From Roseateles terrae (GTDB lineage Bacteria; Pseudomonadota; Gammaproteobacteria; Burkholderiales; Burkholderiaceae_C), in the NCBI RefSeq assembly GCF_014192155.1, contig NZ_JACHXO010000004.1:372001-436000 (forward strand): a DNA stretch of 64,000 nt. Reading direction: 5' to 3'. The first letter of the stretch is position 1; the number at the start of each line of letters is the position of its first letter. Both the position numbers and the translations under genes were made by a program. The notes under the pieces were generated by a model. The model saw only the letters and a list, made by a program, of their open reading frames with translations. It was not told where the DNA came from and did no database searches. Shown piece by piece: positions 42,200 through 50,518 of the stretch.

Positions 42200-43243
42200 C
42201 TAATCCCCGCGCCGTCTGCCGAGCAACGTTACTCGGTACACGCGGTCCTCGGCGAGGCTGTAGAGCACATGCAGGTCGTAGAACGGAAATTGCCAGCGAT
42301 GAAACCCGTCCATCTCGTCGAAGTCTTGGTGGTCGGCAGGCCGGCCCAGCTTGGCGAGGACAGTGTCCGGTCCGTCATCGAAAGTAATCCCGAACGGGAG
42401 CGGTCCCTCCCACTGAACGCATTTGAAATCCAGATCGGTACGGTATTTGGCGCCGGACAAACAGAGGTCCGAAGGCTGGGCATCAAAGGGCGTCGCGACC
42501 TTCAGCTCGTCACGGGCAGCCGCGTAGAGCTCAAATCCATATTCGTGGGAGAAATCCATCTTGCCGTAGCCGGCTGCCTCGCCGAGCTTCGACTCGTAGC
42601 CGATGAGCGGGAAGCTGCGCACCAGGTCCGATGACTTCAGCGGCTTGCCGAGGAACGCGAGCACACCGTCGGGAGAGAGCAGCTGTGCGTGCAGTTGCTG
42701 CGCGGCAGATCGCGCAGTGAGCGCTTCCCGGGAAAGCGAAGGTGTGATGGATACCAGCAGGCATTCCCCCGAAGCGGCGAAACTGACATCCACCACACCT
42801 TCAGTGACTTGCCACCTCGCCTTGCGTACAGCGCCGGTAACGTTGTGCACCCACTCCGGCTCACCGATGGCATCGGTCCACGCCTGAAACAACGACTGGG
42901 CCCCCACCCCTTCAAAAATGGCACCTGCGTACGGCTGGACATTCGAATGGAAGCGACCGAACAGCACGACACGGCCGACGGTGATCGCACCGTCCGTCTT
43001 GCTGGGGCCATAGCGCGACGCGAACGAATCTTCGTCTGTCAGGAACAGGTATACGCCCAGATCGGAATTGAACAATGAGAGTCGCCCGCTCTCAACCGCT
43101 TTCTCAATCGATTCGTCGTCAACGTATTCACGATCCGGCCAGGCACTCAGCACTTGCTGCAGGACGGGATCGTCCCACCCTCGCCCAAGCAGGCGGGCCG
43201 GGTCGCCCGGAAGCGTTAGTGCTTTGACGCTGGACCCCACCAT
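42200..43243 (-). CDS. Putative immunity protein, family D (full length)
   Basis: A 347-residue soluble protein with two recurrent modules: YAGAIFEGVGAQSLFQAWTD then AIGEP with RWQVTEGVVDVSFAA, and WEGPLPFGITFDDGPDTVLA then KLGRPADH with RWQFPFYDLHVLYSLAEDR. Between them is LSPDGVLAFLGKPLKSSDLV, found also in the broken copy at 41285. Its base composition is more GC-rich than families A-C. It is 175 bases downstream of a family C gene, so it may have a separate promoter. Function inferred from location; no enzymatic motif seen. Confidence 0.78.
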   Translation of the reverse strand: MVGSSVKALTLPGDPARLLGRGWDDPVLQQVLSAWPDREYVDDESIEKAVESGRLSLFNSDLGVYLFLTDEDSFASRYGPSKTDGAITVGRVVLFGRFHSNVQPYAGAIFEGVGAQSLFQAWTDAIGEPEWVHNVTGAVRKARWQVTEGVVDVSFAASGECLLVSITPSLSREALTARSAAQQLHAQLLSPDGVLAFLGKPLKSSDLVRSFPLIGYESKLGEAAGYGKMDFSHEYGFELYAAARDELKVATPFDAQPSDLCLSGAKYRTDLDFKCVQWEGPLPFGITFDDGPDTVLAKLGRPADHQDFDEMDGFHRWQFPFYDLHVLYSLAEDRVYRVTLLGRRRGD

Positions 43244-43418
43244 TCACTGTCCTCCGAACCAGTGACCCACTGCTTCCGTAGTCAATCGTCAGCTGCAACC
43301 CATTTTTTGGACGCTGATCTCAATAGATCTGCCCGTCTTCATCATGGGTAGAGTCACGGGCTCCAAAATAGTGGAAAACAGTATTCATCACAGATCCGTT
43401 TTCGTCATGCCCAAGAGG

Positions 43419-43928
43419 TCAATCAACCGGAAGCAGTTCAACGGTGTCCCTTTTGGGGAAACCCACGGTGATTAACGCGACGGAACGGTCGTCGTGATAG
43501 TCCACATGCACGAGTTTGCCTTCGACGGTCCAGAGGTCGCTGTAGATTTGCCCGTCCTCCTCCTCGGTTTCTTCGGGCTTACCAAATGCAGCAAACGCTT
43601 GATCGCGATTGGTCACTGGCCCTGTTGCTAGCGGAACCTTCCCCTGATAGGCCGAGTATTTTGATGAACCGTTGGGAAAGTAGAATACCGCGACCATCAC
43701 GTACGGGCCTTCGCCCTTTGGGGCCCCATAATCTCTCTCATAGAATTCTCTGGGGCGGAAAGCCAACTCCACGCCCTTATCCGCAAAAGGAATGAAATCC
43801 GAAATGATTTCCCTCATCTTTTTTGGGGAAATGGATTCTATGGAACCGCCTTGGGCCTTGACTGCTTCAATCAAGGGCGAGTCCGTGTTGGTGAATCCCA
43901 ATAAATCGATCAATTGATCTGCAAGCAT
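43419..43928 (-). CDS. Putative immunity protein, family C (first copy)
   Basis: A 169-residue soluble protein. It begins MLADQLIDLLGFTNTDSPLI and contains SPKKMREIISDFIPFADKGV, FYFPNGSSKYSAYQGKVPLA, NRDQAFAAFGKPEE and LWTVEGKLVHVDYHDD. It is homologous to 41594-42079 throughout. It follows the intact family B gene by 219 bases in which I see no gene. The reading frame is intact and acidic overall, in keeping with a cytoplasmic toxin-binding protein, but this is inference. Confidence 0.78.
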   Translation of the reverse strand: MLADQLIDLLGFTNTDSPLIEAVKAQGGSIESISPKKMREIISDFIPFADKGVELAFRPREFYERDYGAPKGEGPYVMVAVFYFPNGSSKYSAYQGKVPLATGPVTNRDQAFAAFGKPEETEEEDGQIYSDLWTVEGKLVHVDYHDDRSVALITVGFPKRDTVELLPVD

Positions 43929-44079
43929 TCGATTCCCCCGTTTGCAACTACAGCTTTATTGCTAGCAAGCTAGCGTCATGGATTACAAAGTCGATCCAAG
44001 CAATGTGGAGCGAGGCCATAATCGCGGATCGGAATTATCTGGTCGCAAAAGATAGACGTAAGAAGGTTACGTTGCCGTT

Positions 44080-45010
44080 GAATCAGAAAATTTATTGACC
44101 CAACCGATTCTGCTCAGGTTAAAAGGACGCCATCTGGCCATTAAGATCTATTCGTCTTGCACCGACCGCCATGTACCGGGCGCTAAGACTTTCACACGGA
44201 TGAGTCGGTTATCCACGTTGCTGTAGAGCACGTGCAGCGTGAAATCAGGTAGGTCCCAAACTCCGTAACCAGTCAAGGCAGTGTCGGCCTGTTGAAGGGG
44301 TGCGATGTTTAGCTTGCGGAACAGCTGCTCAGGGCTGTCTTCGAAAGCCAAACCACCCGGCAACTCTCCTCTCCATCCCGAACCCTCTTGGTCCCGGTTC
44401 CGATGAAAGGTCACGGAGCGCAAAAGGGAGTCACCGCGGTCCGACTCGGTCTTCAGGGTTAGTCCGCACGCCGGATTGAGGTCAACTTCACCCTCGTCCC
44501 GTGCCTCTGCAATTTGTTCCCTCGACCAGAAGCCATGCTCCCAAATGCTAGCGAATGAAGGATTGGCGACGGACTCTCCCAAGGCCTGCAGCAGATCTTG
44601 CAGCGGTGGCGGAGGCATGGCAGTCGTCGGGTCCAAGGGCTCAGGCAGTCTCCTGCAGACGACACGGACTAGCGATGTGCCGTCGTCTGAATAGACGACC
44701 GTTAACCGGTAGCCCGGAACGTCCCAAGCATCCGTCAAATGGGAATGTCTGGAACTTTCGAATTCGCTGAGACGTGCTCGGGCTTGTGTACGTCCGTCCT
44801 CCCATTGAAGTCCAAAAGGCATGGCGCCATGAAATCGCTGAACATCAGCGTGGCCAGAATACAAATACAGCTGTGCCAGCGTCATGTGGCCATGGCCCCA
44901 ACGGAAGCGCGCCGCGCCGGCGTTGTACTCTGAATCAACAAATCCGAGCTCTAGTCCCTTTCGCCGGACTAGCACCCAATCGTAATAGAGTTGCTCTCCA
45001 GATTCAGCGT
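44080..45010 (-). repeat. Large direct repeat, proximal copy (family B gene and its 3' flank)
   Basis: Partner of 38360-39290. Shared DNA runs from about 70 bases after the stop codon through most of the coding region, then fades toward the start codon. Both copies are in the same orientation, so recombination between them could delete the 6 kb between. Confidence 0.85.
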
Positions 45011-45122
45011 GCTCCGGTCGCTCTAGCGTATTTAGCTCCGACCAGATGGATTCAGCCTCAAGCACATCACTCGGCGAACCAAGGTAATTGAGTAGTTTTC
45101 CGGCGTCTAAAGAGGACTTCAT
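44148..45122 (-). CDS. Putative immunity protein, family B (proximal copy)
   Basis: A 324-residue two-module protein, the counterpart of 38430-39404. It starts MKSSLDAGKLLNYLGSPSDV and then shares almost everything with the distal copy, including YYDWVLVRRKGLELGFVDSE and YLYSGHADVQRFHGAMPFGL. It begins 18 bases after the family A stop, next to the intact effector gene, so it is well placed to be co-expressed with the toxin. Whether A or B, or both, neutralise the toxin cannot be told from sequence. Confidence 0.8.
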   Translation of the reverse strand: MKSSLDAGKLLNYLGSPSDVLEAESIWSELNTLERPEHAESGEQLYYDWVLVRRKGLELGFVDSEYNAGAARFRWGHGHMTLAQLYLYSGHADVQRFHGAMPFGLQWEDGRTQARARLSEFESSRHSHLTDAWDVPGYRLTVVYSDDGTSLVRVVCRRLPEPLDPTTAMPPPPLQDLLQALGESVANPSFASIWEHGFWSREQIAEARDEGEVDLNPACGLTLKTESDRGDSLLRSVTFHRNRDQEGSGWRGELPGGLAFEDSPEQLFRKLNIAPLQQADTALTGYGVWDLPDFTLHVLYSNVDNRLIRVKVLAPGTWRSVQDE

Positions 45123-45140
45123 GAAACGAATCGAAATAGG

Positions 45141-45608
45141 TTAGTCTTCGGCAATCGGCACCTGAAAGCTGTACACGTCCGAACGCCCCTGTTCATCAAA
45201 GTCTGCAGACATCGCATGATTTGAAAGATCCCAGCGCGCCTTTGCCAGTTCCTCGTCAAACCAAGCAGGCTCTCCAAATATTGCTGCAAGCTCCTTTAAT
45301 GTTAGCCCGAACTGCAGCGCATGCGGAAGCGCTCCCTTGAAATTGGCGAAACTGGAGTTTTTTGCACTATAGAAGCGGACATTTTCCAGCACGATAGCGC
45401 CTTCGGGATAACTTCGAGTGGGGTTATCCAGATAGCGCTCACCAGTTAAGGTAATTTCCACACCCAGATCATGACGGAGTAAATATGTGCTGGTTGAGTC
45501 TCGCGCCAGCTTTGGCTTTTCCGAAAAGCCCAGCCCCTCCAGAAGTTGCTTTAGACTTTCCTCGGGGTAAAATGTGCCAAGCAGTGAAGTAATAGTTGAG
45601 AAATCCAT
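45141..45608 (-). CDS. Putative cognate immunity protein, family A (proximal copy)
   Basis: A 155-residue soluble protein when started at ATG 45608 (MDFSTITSLLGTFYPEESLK); ATG 45623 would add five residues and overlap the toxin. Its start lies one base after the toxin TGA, the strongest positional evidence for an effector-immunity pair. It contains LRHDLGVEITLTGERYLDNP and the recurring module (FKGALPHALQFGLTLKELAA with ARWDLSNHAMSADFDE). Three copies in the island all directly follow a toxin C-terminus. Confidence 0.85.
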   Translation of the reverse strand: MDFSTITSLLGTFYPEESLKQLLEGLGFSEKPKLARDSTSTYLLRHDLGVEITLTGERYLDNPTRSYPEGAIVLENVRFYSAKNSSFANFKGALPHALQFGLTLKELAAIFGEPAWFDEELAKARWDLSNHAMSADFDEQGRSDVYSFQVPIAED

Positions 45609-45609
45609 T

Positions 45610-46944
45610 TCATTTCTTTCCATGTGCTGTAAGGATTTTTTTCAAGGCTGCATCAAAATCTGCGTTACTCATTCTTAGGATACGACGAGATGCTCGCTGG
45701 TATGCTTTCTTGCAATTACCGTCGGCGTCGTATTCGTCAATCTTGCTGAGCATGGCTTCAACGTCGCGTCGCGCCGACCCAGCCAAGTTCTTTGAGTCTA
45801 TTGCCGCTGCAGCAGAGGTCTGGCCGTAAGTAGGACTGTGATCTATGTGTGCACGCCTGGGAATGGCAATTGAATTACCCCAATTTTCTATCACGCGCTC
45901 TTGCTCATCGGTCAACTGGACGCCGCCGTTAAGCTTTTTAGCGCGCGCCTTCAACGCTGCCTTCGACGGGATGTGATCACGGTCGAATTTTCCATCACCG
46001 GTCTTCTTCTTCAAATCCCCATACTTACCGAACTCCCCGCACTTCATCTTCTTCTTCGGCTTCGTCTTCTTGCCGTCGCCTCCGCCTTTCCCGCCTGCGC
46101 CCGCCTCTGGCTCGACGTCCGGCTTCTTAGCATGTCGCGCTTCTTCCTCCGCCTTACGCAAACGCGCGGCATCCTCAGCCTCTTTCGCGACTCTTCTGGC
46201 CTTCGCGGCGTCCTCAGCAACCCTGGCGGCCTTCGTAGCTTCTTCAGCGACGTGCGCCCCCTTCATCAGACCGGCGGCTCCCTTCACCGCCTTGCCGGCC
46301 GTGGTGACAACCTTGCCACCGGGGATCATGCTGGCTGCTGAGAGCCCGGCTTCTATTGCATTTCCTTCAGCGGCATAGATGAGCGCATCAGCACCTCCGG
46401 TCACAACCGATAGCCCAGGCACAAAGCTCGCCACCCCGAGCGCGCCGTGAACCCACGGGCTGGCCTTCCCCCACCACCCCTCCTCCGCTGGCGTCTCTGG
46501 TGCCGCAGGTGGATTGGCGGCTGGGGCGCCTCCTGCTGCGGAGAGAGAAGATCCCGGTGCTGCTCCAGCGACGTAAATGCCCGGGCAGTTGCCGCCATTC
46601 ATCGTGCAGGGATCATTGACCCGAATGACAGGCTTCTTCCCCACCCTGACCGTACTGCTGCCCTTTGTCGGCTTCACTTCACCACTGACCGTTCCGCTGC
46701 GCACCCCTTTGGCAGAACCCGGAGCGTCGCCCACACAACTGGGTTGTGTGCTTTGGTTCAGCACATATGCAGGGTCTCCATTGAATCTGACACTGGCAAT
46801 TGTTCCCTGACTGCTATCCAGGTTTTGAGTGACGGGATAAGGCAGCGGTGGAGTCGCGCTCCCGACAGGAGTCTTGTTAAGACTGGGAGCGGTCGAGACG
46901 GCTTTGAAGGCGCCATCCTTCCGAGCACCTAAGTTAGCCGCCAT
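45610..46944 (-). CDS. T6SS effector: PAAR-like (DUF4150) domain with C-terminal putative nuclease toxin
   Basis: A 444-residue product. Residues about 20-125 are a DUF4150/PAAR-like spike-tip domain (TPPLPYPVTQN; SVRFNGDPAYVLNQSTQPSC; KPVIRVNDPCTMNGGNCPGI). About 160-245 form a hydrophobic pretoxin region (VHGALGVASFVPGLSVVTGG). An Ala/Glu/Arg coiled coil and a Gly/Lys linker follow. The toxin domain (about 300-444) has CGEFGKYGDLKKKTGDGKFD, RDHIPSKAAL and RRAHIDHSPTYGQTS; Asp-His and His residues suggest an HNH/beta-beta-alpha-metal nuclease, but the family is not certain. ATG 46944 follows GGAGGT; it overlaps the DUF2169 gene by 11 bases. Confidence 0.88.
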   Translation of the reverse strand: MAANLGARKDGAFKAVSTAPSLNKTPVGSATPPLPYPVTQNLDSSQGTIASVRFNGDPAYVLNQSTQPSCVGDAPGSAKGVRSGTVSGEVKPTKGSSTVRVGKKPVIRVNDPCTMNGGNCPGIYVAGAAPGSSLSAAGGAPAANPPAAPETPAEEGWWGKASPWVHGALGVASFVPGLSVVTGGADALIYAAEGNAIEAGLSAASMIPGGKVVTTAGKAVKGAAGLMKGAHVAEEATKAARVAEDAAKARRVAKEAEDAARLRKAEEEARHAKKPDVEPEAGAGGKGGGDGKKTKPKKKMKCGEFGKYGDLKKKTGDGKFDRDHIPSKAALKARAKKLNGGVQLTDEQERVIENWGNSIAIPRRAHIDHSPTYGQTSAAAAIDSKNLAGSARRDVEAMLSKIDEYDADGNCKKAYQRASRRILRMSNADFDAALKKILTAHGKK

Positions 46945-48178
46945 AACCACCTCCATGAGCAGCTGAGTCCACAGCCGCCCGAGCCCGCATGACTGCGTCA
47001 CTCTGTAGCAAGCGGTACTCCAGTACCCTTACGGCAGGAGCGGTGGCCAGCACGGCCCGCCAGACGAGATGCACCAGCCTTCGGTCTGGCTCGATGATGA
47101 CTGTGTCCAGTCGCGCCGGAAGTTCGCCGAATGCGCCATTCTCATAACGTGCCAGGACAAACGGCTGATGGCCCGGGAGGCGAAGAGCCAAGCGGGAATT
47201 GCCATGAACATCTCGGTGCAGAGCGCGATCTCGCGGATTCGCGAGGTTCACCAGTTCAAGCAATTCGTCACCCACCATGTGGTCCACTTGCTGGTCCGGC
47301 CACGCTGCATTCCAAACAGAAAAATCGAAGTCATGGGGCAGGGGCGTAGAGCTCTGAATGAAGGCTTGGTCCACCGTTCCAACCTGCTTGGCTCGTTCGG
47401 GATGACCCTTCGGACGAATACCAAGACCGGCAACGAGATCTGGTAGTCCAGCGCTGTCGCCGACAAGCGCCTGTTCAAGGTGACGAGCGGTGATCGGCCG
47501 ATCCACATATTCGATCTGAGGCGCCGACAGTTGCGTTAGGCCATGGGCACGAAGATACCAATCTCTCAAGAATCCGATTCCCGCGGGATTCTCTGCAAAA
47601 TGCTCCCACTTCAGGGCGCCGTGTTCTCCAACTTTTGGATTCGAGCCCACCTCGGCGATGAGACGGTTGCCTTCCAAAGTTCCGGGATCGACGCGGCACT
47701 GCCCACCCCAAGCTGAGCGCAGATCGACTGATAACGCGCTGACGACATCACCAGCAGTCAACTGCCACTCCAGCTCACCCCGCCGATTGCGCACGTAAGC
47801 GAACGCTCTGCGACCGTGCACCCTCAGCACCTTGTTGATTGACACGTCCCCCTCACGACTCATCCTGAGGCCCACGAGGAAGCTATGTGTCGGGGTTCCG
47901 TCACTCGGATTTGGCGCATAAGCAGTCGCGTTGACAATCACGTCGCAGCGCGGCTTGAAGTGGCAGAGATCGGACTCTTGCAGGACCGCAGTACTCGAAG
48001 ATGAATCCAGCGGCACGTCCTCTTCGCACAGAGGCATTTGGACCTCTGCGAAGCGCATGGCCGCGTCGTCGTTCCACGTCAGCGTCTGTCTAAGCACCGC
48101 CACATGGAAAGGTTGAGCCCGTTGATCGACCCCTTGAAATGCCAGCCCTGGGAATGGCGTGTGATTCCTGAATTCCAT
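46934..48178 (-). CDS. DUF2169 family T6SS effector adaptor/chaperone
   Basis: A 414-residue protein starting MEFRNHTPFPGLAFQGVDQR, with FHVAVLRQTLTW, CDVIVNATAYAPN and FLVGLRMSREGDVSINKVLR, typical of DUF2169. These proteins load PAAR-containing effectors onto VgrG spikes, and the gene sits exactly between vgrG (12 bases away) and the PAAR effector (11-base overlap), so it is the probable adaptor of that effector. No enzymatic motif is seen. ATG 48178 is the first start and fits the family N-terminus. Confidence 0.9.
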   Translation of the reverse strand: MEFRNHTPFPGLAFQGVDQRAQPFHVAVLRQTLTWNDDAAMRFAEVQMPLCEEDVPLDSSSSTAVLQESDLCHFKPRCDVIVNATAYAPNPSDGTPTHSFLVGLRMSREGDVSINKVLRVHGRRAFAYVRNRRGELEWQLTAGDVVSALSVDLRSAWGGQCRVDPGTLEGNRLIAEVGSNPKVGEHGALKWEHFAENPAGIGFLRDWYLRAHGLTQLSAPQIEYVDRPITARHLEQALVGDSAGLPDLVAGLGIRPKGHPERAKQVGTVDQAFIQSSTPLPHDFDFSVWNAAWPDQQVDHMVGDELLELVNLANPRDRALHRDVHGNSRLALRLPGHQPFVLARYENGAFGELPARLDTVIIEPDRRLVHLVWRAVLATAPAVRVLEYRLLQSDAVMRARAAVDSAAHGGGYGG

Positions 48179-48190
48179 GCGGCAGTCAAA

Positions 48191-50284
48191 TCAGTTGATG
48201 TCGACATCTTTGCCGTTGATTGCGACAGGACCACTGGCGGAAAAATCGAACTTGGTCCCGTTGATGAGAACTGTCCCGTCGGACTTCATGACCAAGCTGG
48301 CTTTACCGACGTTGATCTGAAACTCATCGCCGGCAGTGATTGAATAGCTGTTTCCCACCTTGGTGGATTTGCTCAGCCCCACCTGCTCCGACTGCTGCAA
48401 CCCCACCGTCGTATTCATCAGCCCCCCGACCGAGGTCTGATACGCCGCGCCGATCGTCAGCGCCTTCCCAAGCCCGATCGTCTCCGCCTTCGCCAGTGCA
48501 ATCGTCTCGGTTTTCATCCCTCCGATCGTCACCGACCGGTTCGACCCAATCGAGATCGTTTCATTCACCCCGACGTCTTCCGTCCGGTTCAATCCAATCG
48601 AGACCTTCTCGTCCAGATCCACCCGCTCGGTGCGGTTCTGATGCACCGTGATGGTTTCGTCCAGGTTGACGGTCTCCGTCCGATTCCCCTTCACCAGCGT
48701 CGTTTCATGCCGGTCGATGGTCTTGGTCCGATCCCGCCCGACCCAATGGGTTTCGTCGTTCTCGACCTCAATGTCCTGGTTCTTCTCCGCGTGGATCCAG
48801 AGCTGCTCATCACCCTTCTTGTCCTCGAAGCGGATGGCATTGGCGTTCCCGTAGCCGCCGCCTTTGGTGGACCGGGTCAGGAAACCGCTCTGTGTTGCAT
48901 TGGCCGGCAAGTCCCACGGCGGCAGGTTCTCGCCGTTGTAAGTGCGTCCGATGATGATGGGCGCATCCGGATCTCCTTCCAGGAAACCGACGATCACTTC
49001 CTGCCCGATCCGCGGAATGTGCACCCCGCCGAAGTTGGACCCCGCCCACGGATGCGCCACGCTCACCCAGCAGGAACTGCGCTCATTGCGCTGACCGCGC
49101 CGGTCCCAATGGAACTGCACCTTCACCCGGCCGAACTTGTCGGTGTGGATTTCCTCGCCCGCCGGGCCGGTGACGATGGCCGTCTGCGGCCCCGGCACCA
49201 AAGGCTTCGGCGTGCGCCGCGTCGGGCGGTACTGTTGCGCGGCCGGAATGCAATTGAAGCTGCAGCTCAGGTCCGTCGATCCGGAGCCCGCTTCACTCAC
49301 CGCCTGTCGCAGATGCAACGAGGTCGAAGTGACCAGATACTGGATGTTCTGGTCGTCAGTGGGATGCCGATCCAGCGACAGCAGATGCCCGGTGTGGACA
49401 CCCTGCGCATTCGTCACGCCGTCGTAGACGTCGTACGCGCTTTGCAGTTCGTCCAGGCGGTCTTCCGCATATTGCGCACCGTCGCCGTTCTGGATGTAAC
49501 CGCCCGGGTAATCAAAGATCTCCCCGTCGGACAGATCGTAGTCGCGCTTGCGCGCCTGGCTGGTTTCCAGAGCGCTGGACGGACGTTGGAAATCGTAGTC
49601 GGTGATGACCACCTTGCCAGGCTGCACGCACTGCACATTGGACCATTGAGACACATGCTCCAACTGCGGCGGCACTTGCCCGTTGCCGCCATAAAACGGC
49701 AGCGTGGCACAGGTGGGAATGGCGTCGTGGGCGCTGGCGGAGTCGCACAGCACCATCTTGTGACCGGATTCATCGTGCTGGATGTACCAGTAGATGCCTT
49801 CATGCTCCAGCAGCCGGGCAATGAAGTTGAAGTCCGTTTCCCGGTACTGCACGCAGTAGTTCCAGGTGCGGTAGGGTCGCATCAGTCTGAGCTCGAAACG
49901 CGCCACCGGGTGGTCGTCGAACACCTGCTTGACGATGTCCGGCACCGTCATCTCCTGGAAGATCCGGCAGTCGGCGGTGCGCGTCAGCAGCCAGGGCCAG
50001 GGCTTGAGCGTCATCTGGTAGACGCTGTGCTTGCCTTCGAAGCCGCTGCGGGCGAACCGCGAAACGTAACCGCTGACATGGCGCGGCGCGTCATCGCGCA
50101 GCGCCACCGTCAGCGACGCCTGCTTGCCGAGCAGTTCGGCGGGCTGGATATCCTTGCGGTCGCTCAGCAGCGTCAGCGTGGTGTCGCCCAGATCGCTCAA
50201 CGCTTCTCGCACCGTGCACGTGTGCACGCGCAGGGTGTCTTCGGGCAGGGCAGTCTTGAGTCGGAAAGGTGTCGGTGCGGGCAT
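48191..50284 (-). CDS. vgrG: Type VI secretion spike protein VgrG
   Basis: A 697-residue product. The gp27/gp44-like base spans residues about 10-350, the gp5 OB-fold (VQFHWDRRGQRNERSSCWVS, VAHPWAG) about 385-460, and a beta-helix with repeated NRTE/TIxxGxNR units (RTEDVGVNETISIGSNRSVT) follows to the end. No extra effector domain is fused; it ends VAINGKDVDIN. ATG 50284 is preferred; TTG 50305 adds seven residues. No other T6SS structural genes are in the window, so this is an orphan vgrG island served by a system elsewhere. It heads the DUF2169-effector-immunity operon. Confidence 0.95.
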   Translation of the reverse strand: MPAPTPFRLKTALPEDTLRVHTCTVREALSDLGDTTLTLLSDRKDIQPAELLGKQASLTVALRDDAPRHVSGYVSRFARSGFEGKHSVYQMTLKPWPWLLTRTADCRIFQEMTVPDIVKQVFDDHPVARFELRLMRPYRTWNYCVQYRETDFNFIARLLEHEGIYWYIQHDESGHKMVLCDSASAHDAIPTCATLPFYGGNGQVPPQLEHVSQWSNVQCVQPGKVVITDYDFQRPSSALETSQARKRDYDLSDGEIFDYPGGYIQNGDGAQYAEDRLDELQSAYDVYDGVTNAQGVHTGHLLSLDRHPTDDQNIQYLVTSTSLHLRQAVSEAGSGSTDLSCSFNCIPAAQQYRPTRRTPKPLVPGPQTAIVTGPAGEEIHTDKFGRVKVQFHWDRRGQRNERSSCWVSVAHPWAGSNFGGVHIPRIGQEVIVGFLEGDPDAPIIIGRTYNGENLPPWDLPANATQSGFLTRSTKGGGYGNANAIRFEDKKGDEQLWIHAEKNQDIEVENDETHWVGRDRTKTIDRHETTLVKGNRTETVNLDETITVHQNRTERVDLDEKVSIGLNRTEDVGVNETISIGSNRSVTIGGMKTETIALAKAETIGLGKALTIGAAYQTSVGGLMNTTVGLQQSEQVGLSKSTKVGNSYSITAGDEFQINVGKASLVMKSDGTVLINGTKFDFSASGPVAINGKDVDIN

Positions 50285-50386
50285 GGGCTCAGCCTGATCG
50301 TCCAACCTTCAGATTAGGGGGAGTGCCCCGCCGCGGGGAATTGTCTAAAGTCACTTTGGGCTGGGATGACATTCGCTGCGCCCCCC

Positions 50387-50414
50387 TTGAAACGTCACAA
50401 CCCGTCCCTATAAT
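50387..50414 (+). promoter_or_regulatory. groESL promoter
   Basis: TTGAAA (50387-50392) and TATAAT (50409-50414) are separated by 16 bases, a strong sigma-70-type promoter. The preceding C and the CCC before TATAAT also resemble a sigma-32 promoter (CTTGAAA ... CCCTATAAT), so both factors could act. CIRCE begins 7 bases downstream. Confidence 0.8.
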
Positions 50415-50421
50415 CTCCTTG

Positions 50422-50448
50422 CTAGCACTCAACCATGTCGAGTGCTAA
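50422..50448 (+). promoter_or_regulatory. CIRCE element (HrcA operator)
   Basis: CTAGCACTC, nine bases, then GAGTGCTAA: the HrcA inverted repeat with one mismatch at the outer positions. It overlaps the expected transcription start of groESL, as in other HrcA-regulated operons. Confidence 0.93.
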
Positions 50449-50518
50449 CAGCATTCTTGTGACGGGTCGGCCCCTGGGCCGGCCTAGATATCAAGTCCGA
50501 CACAGTCAAGGAGATCAG

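Noticed and set aside
48641..50317. 558-residue plus-strand frame opposite vgrG
   Set aside because: Antisense to a full-length VgrG with all expected domains; Arg/His/Val-rich and motif-free.
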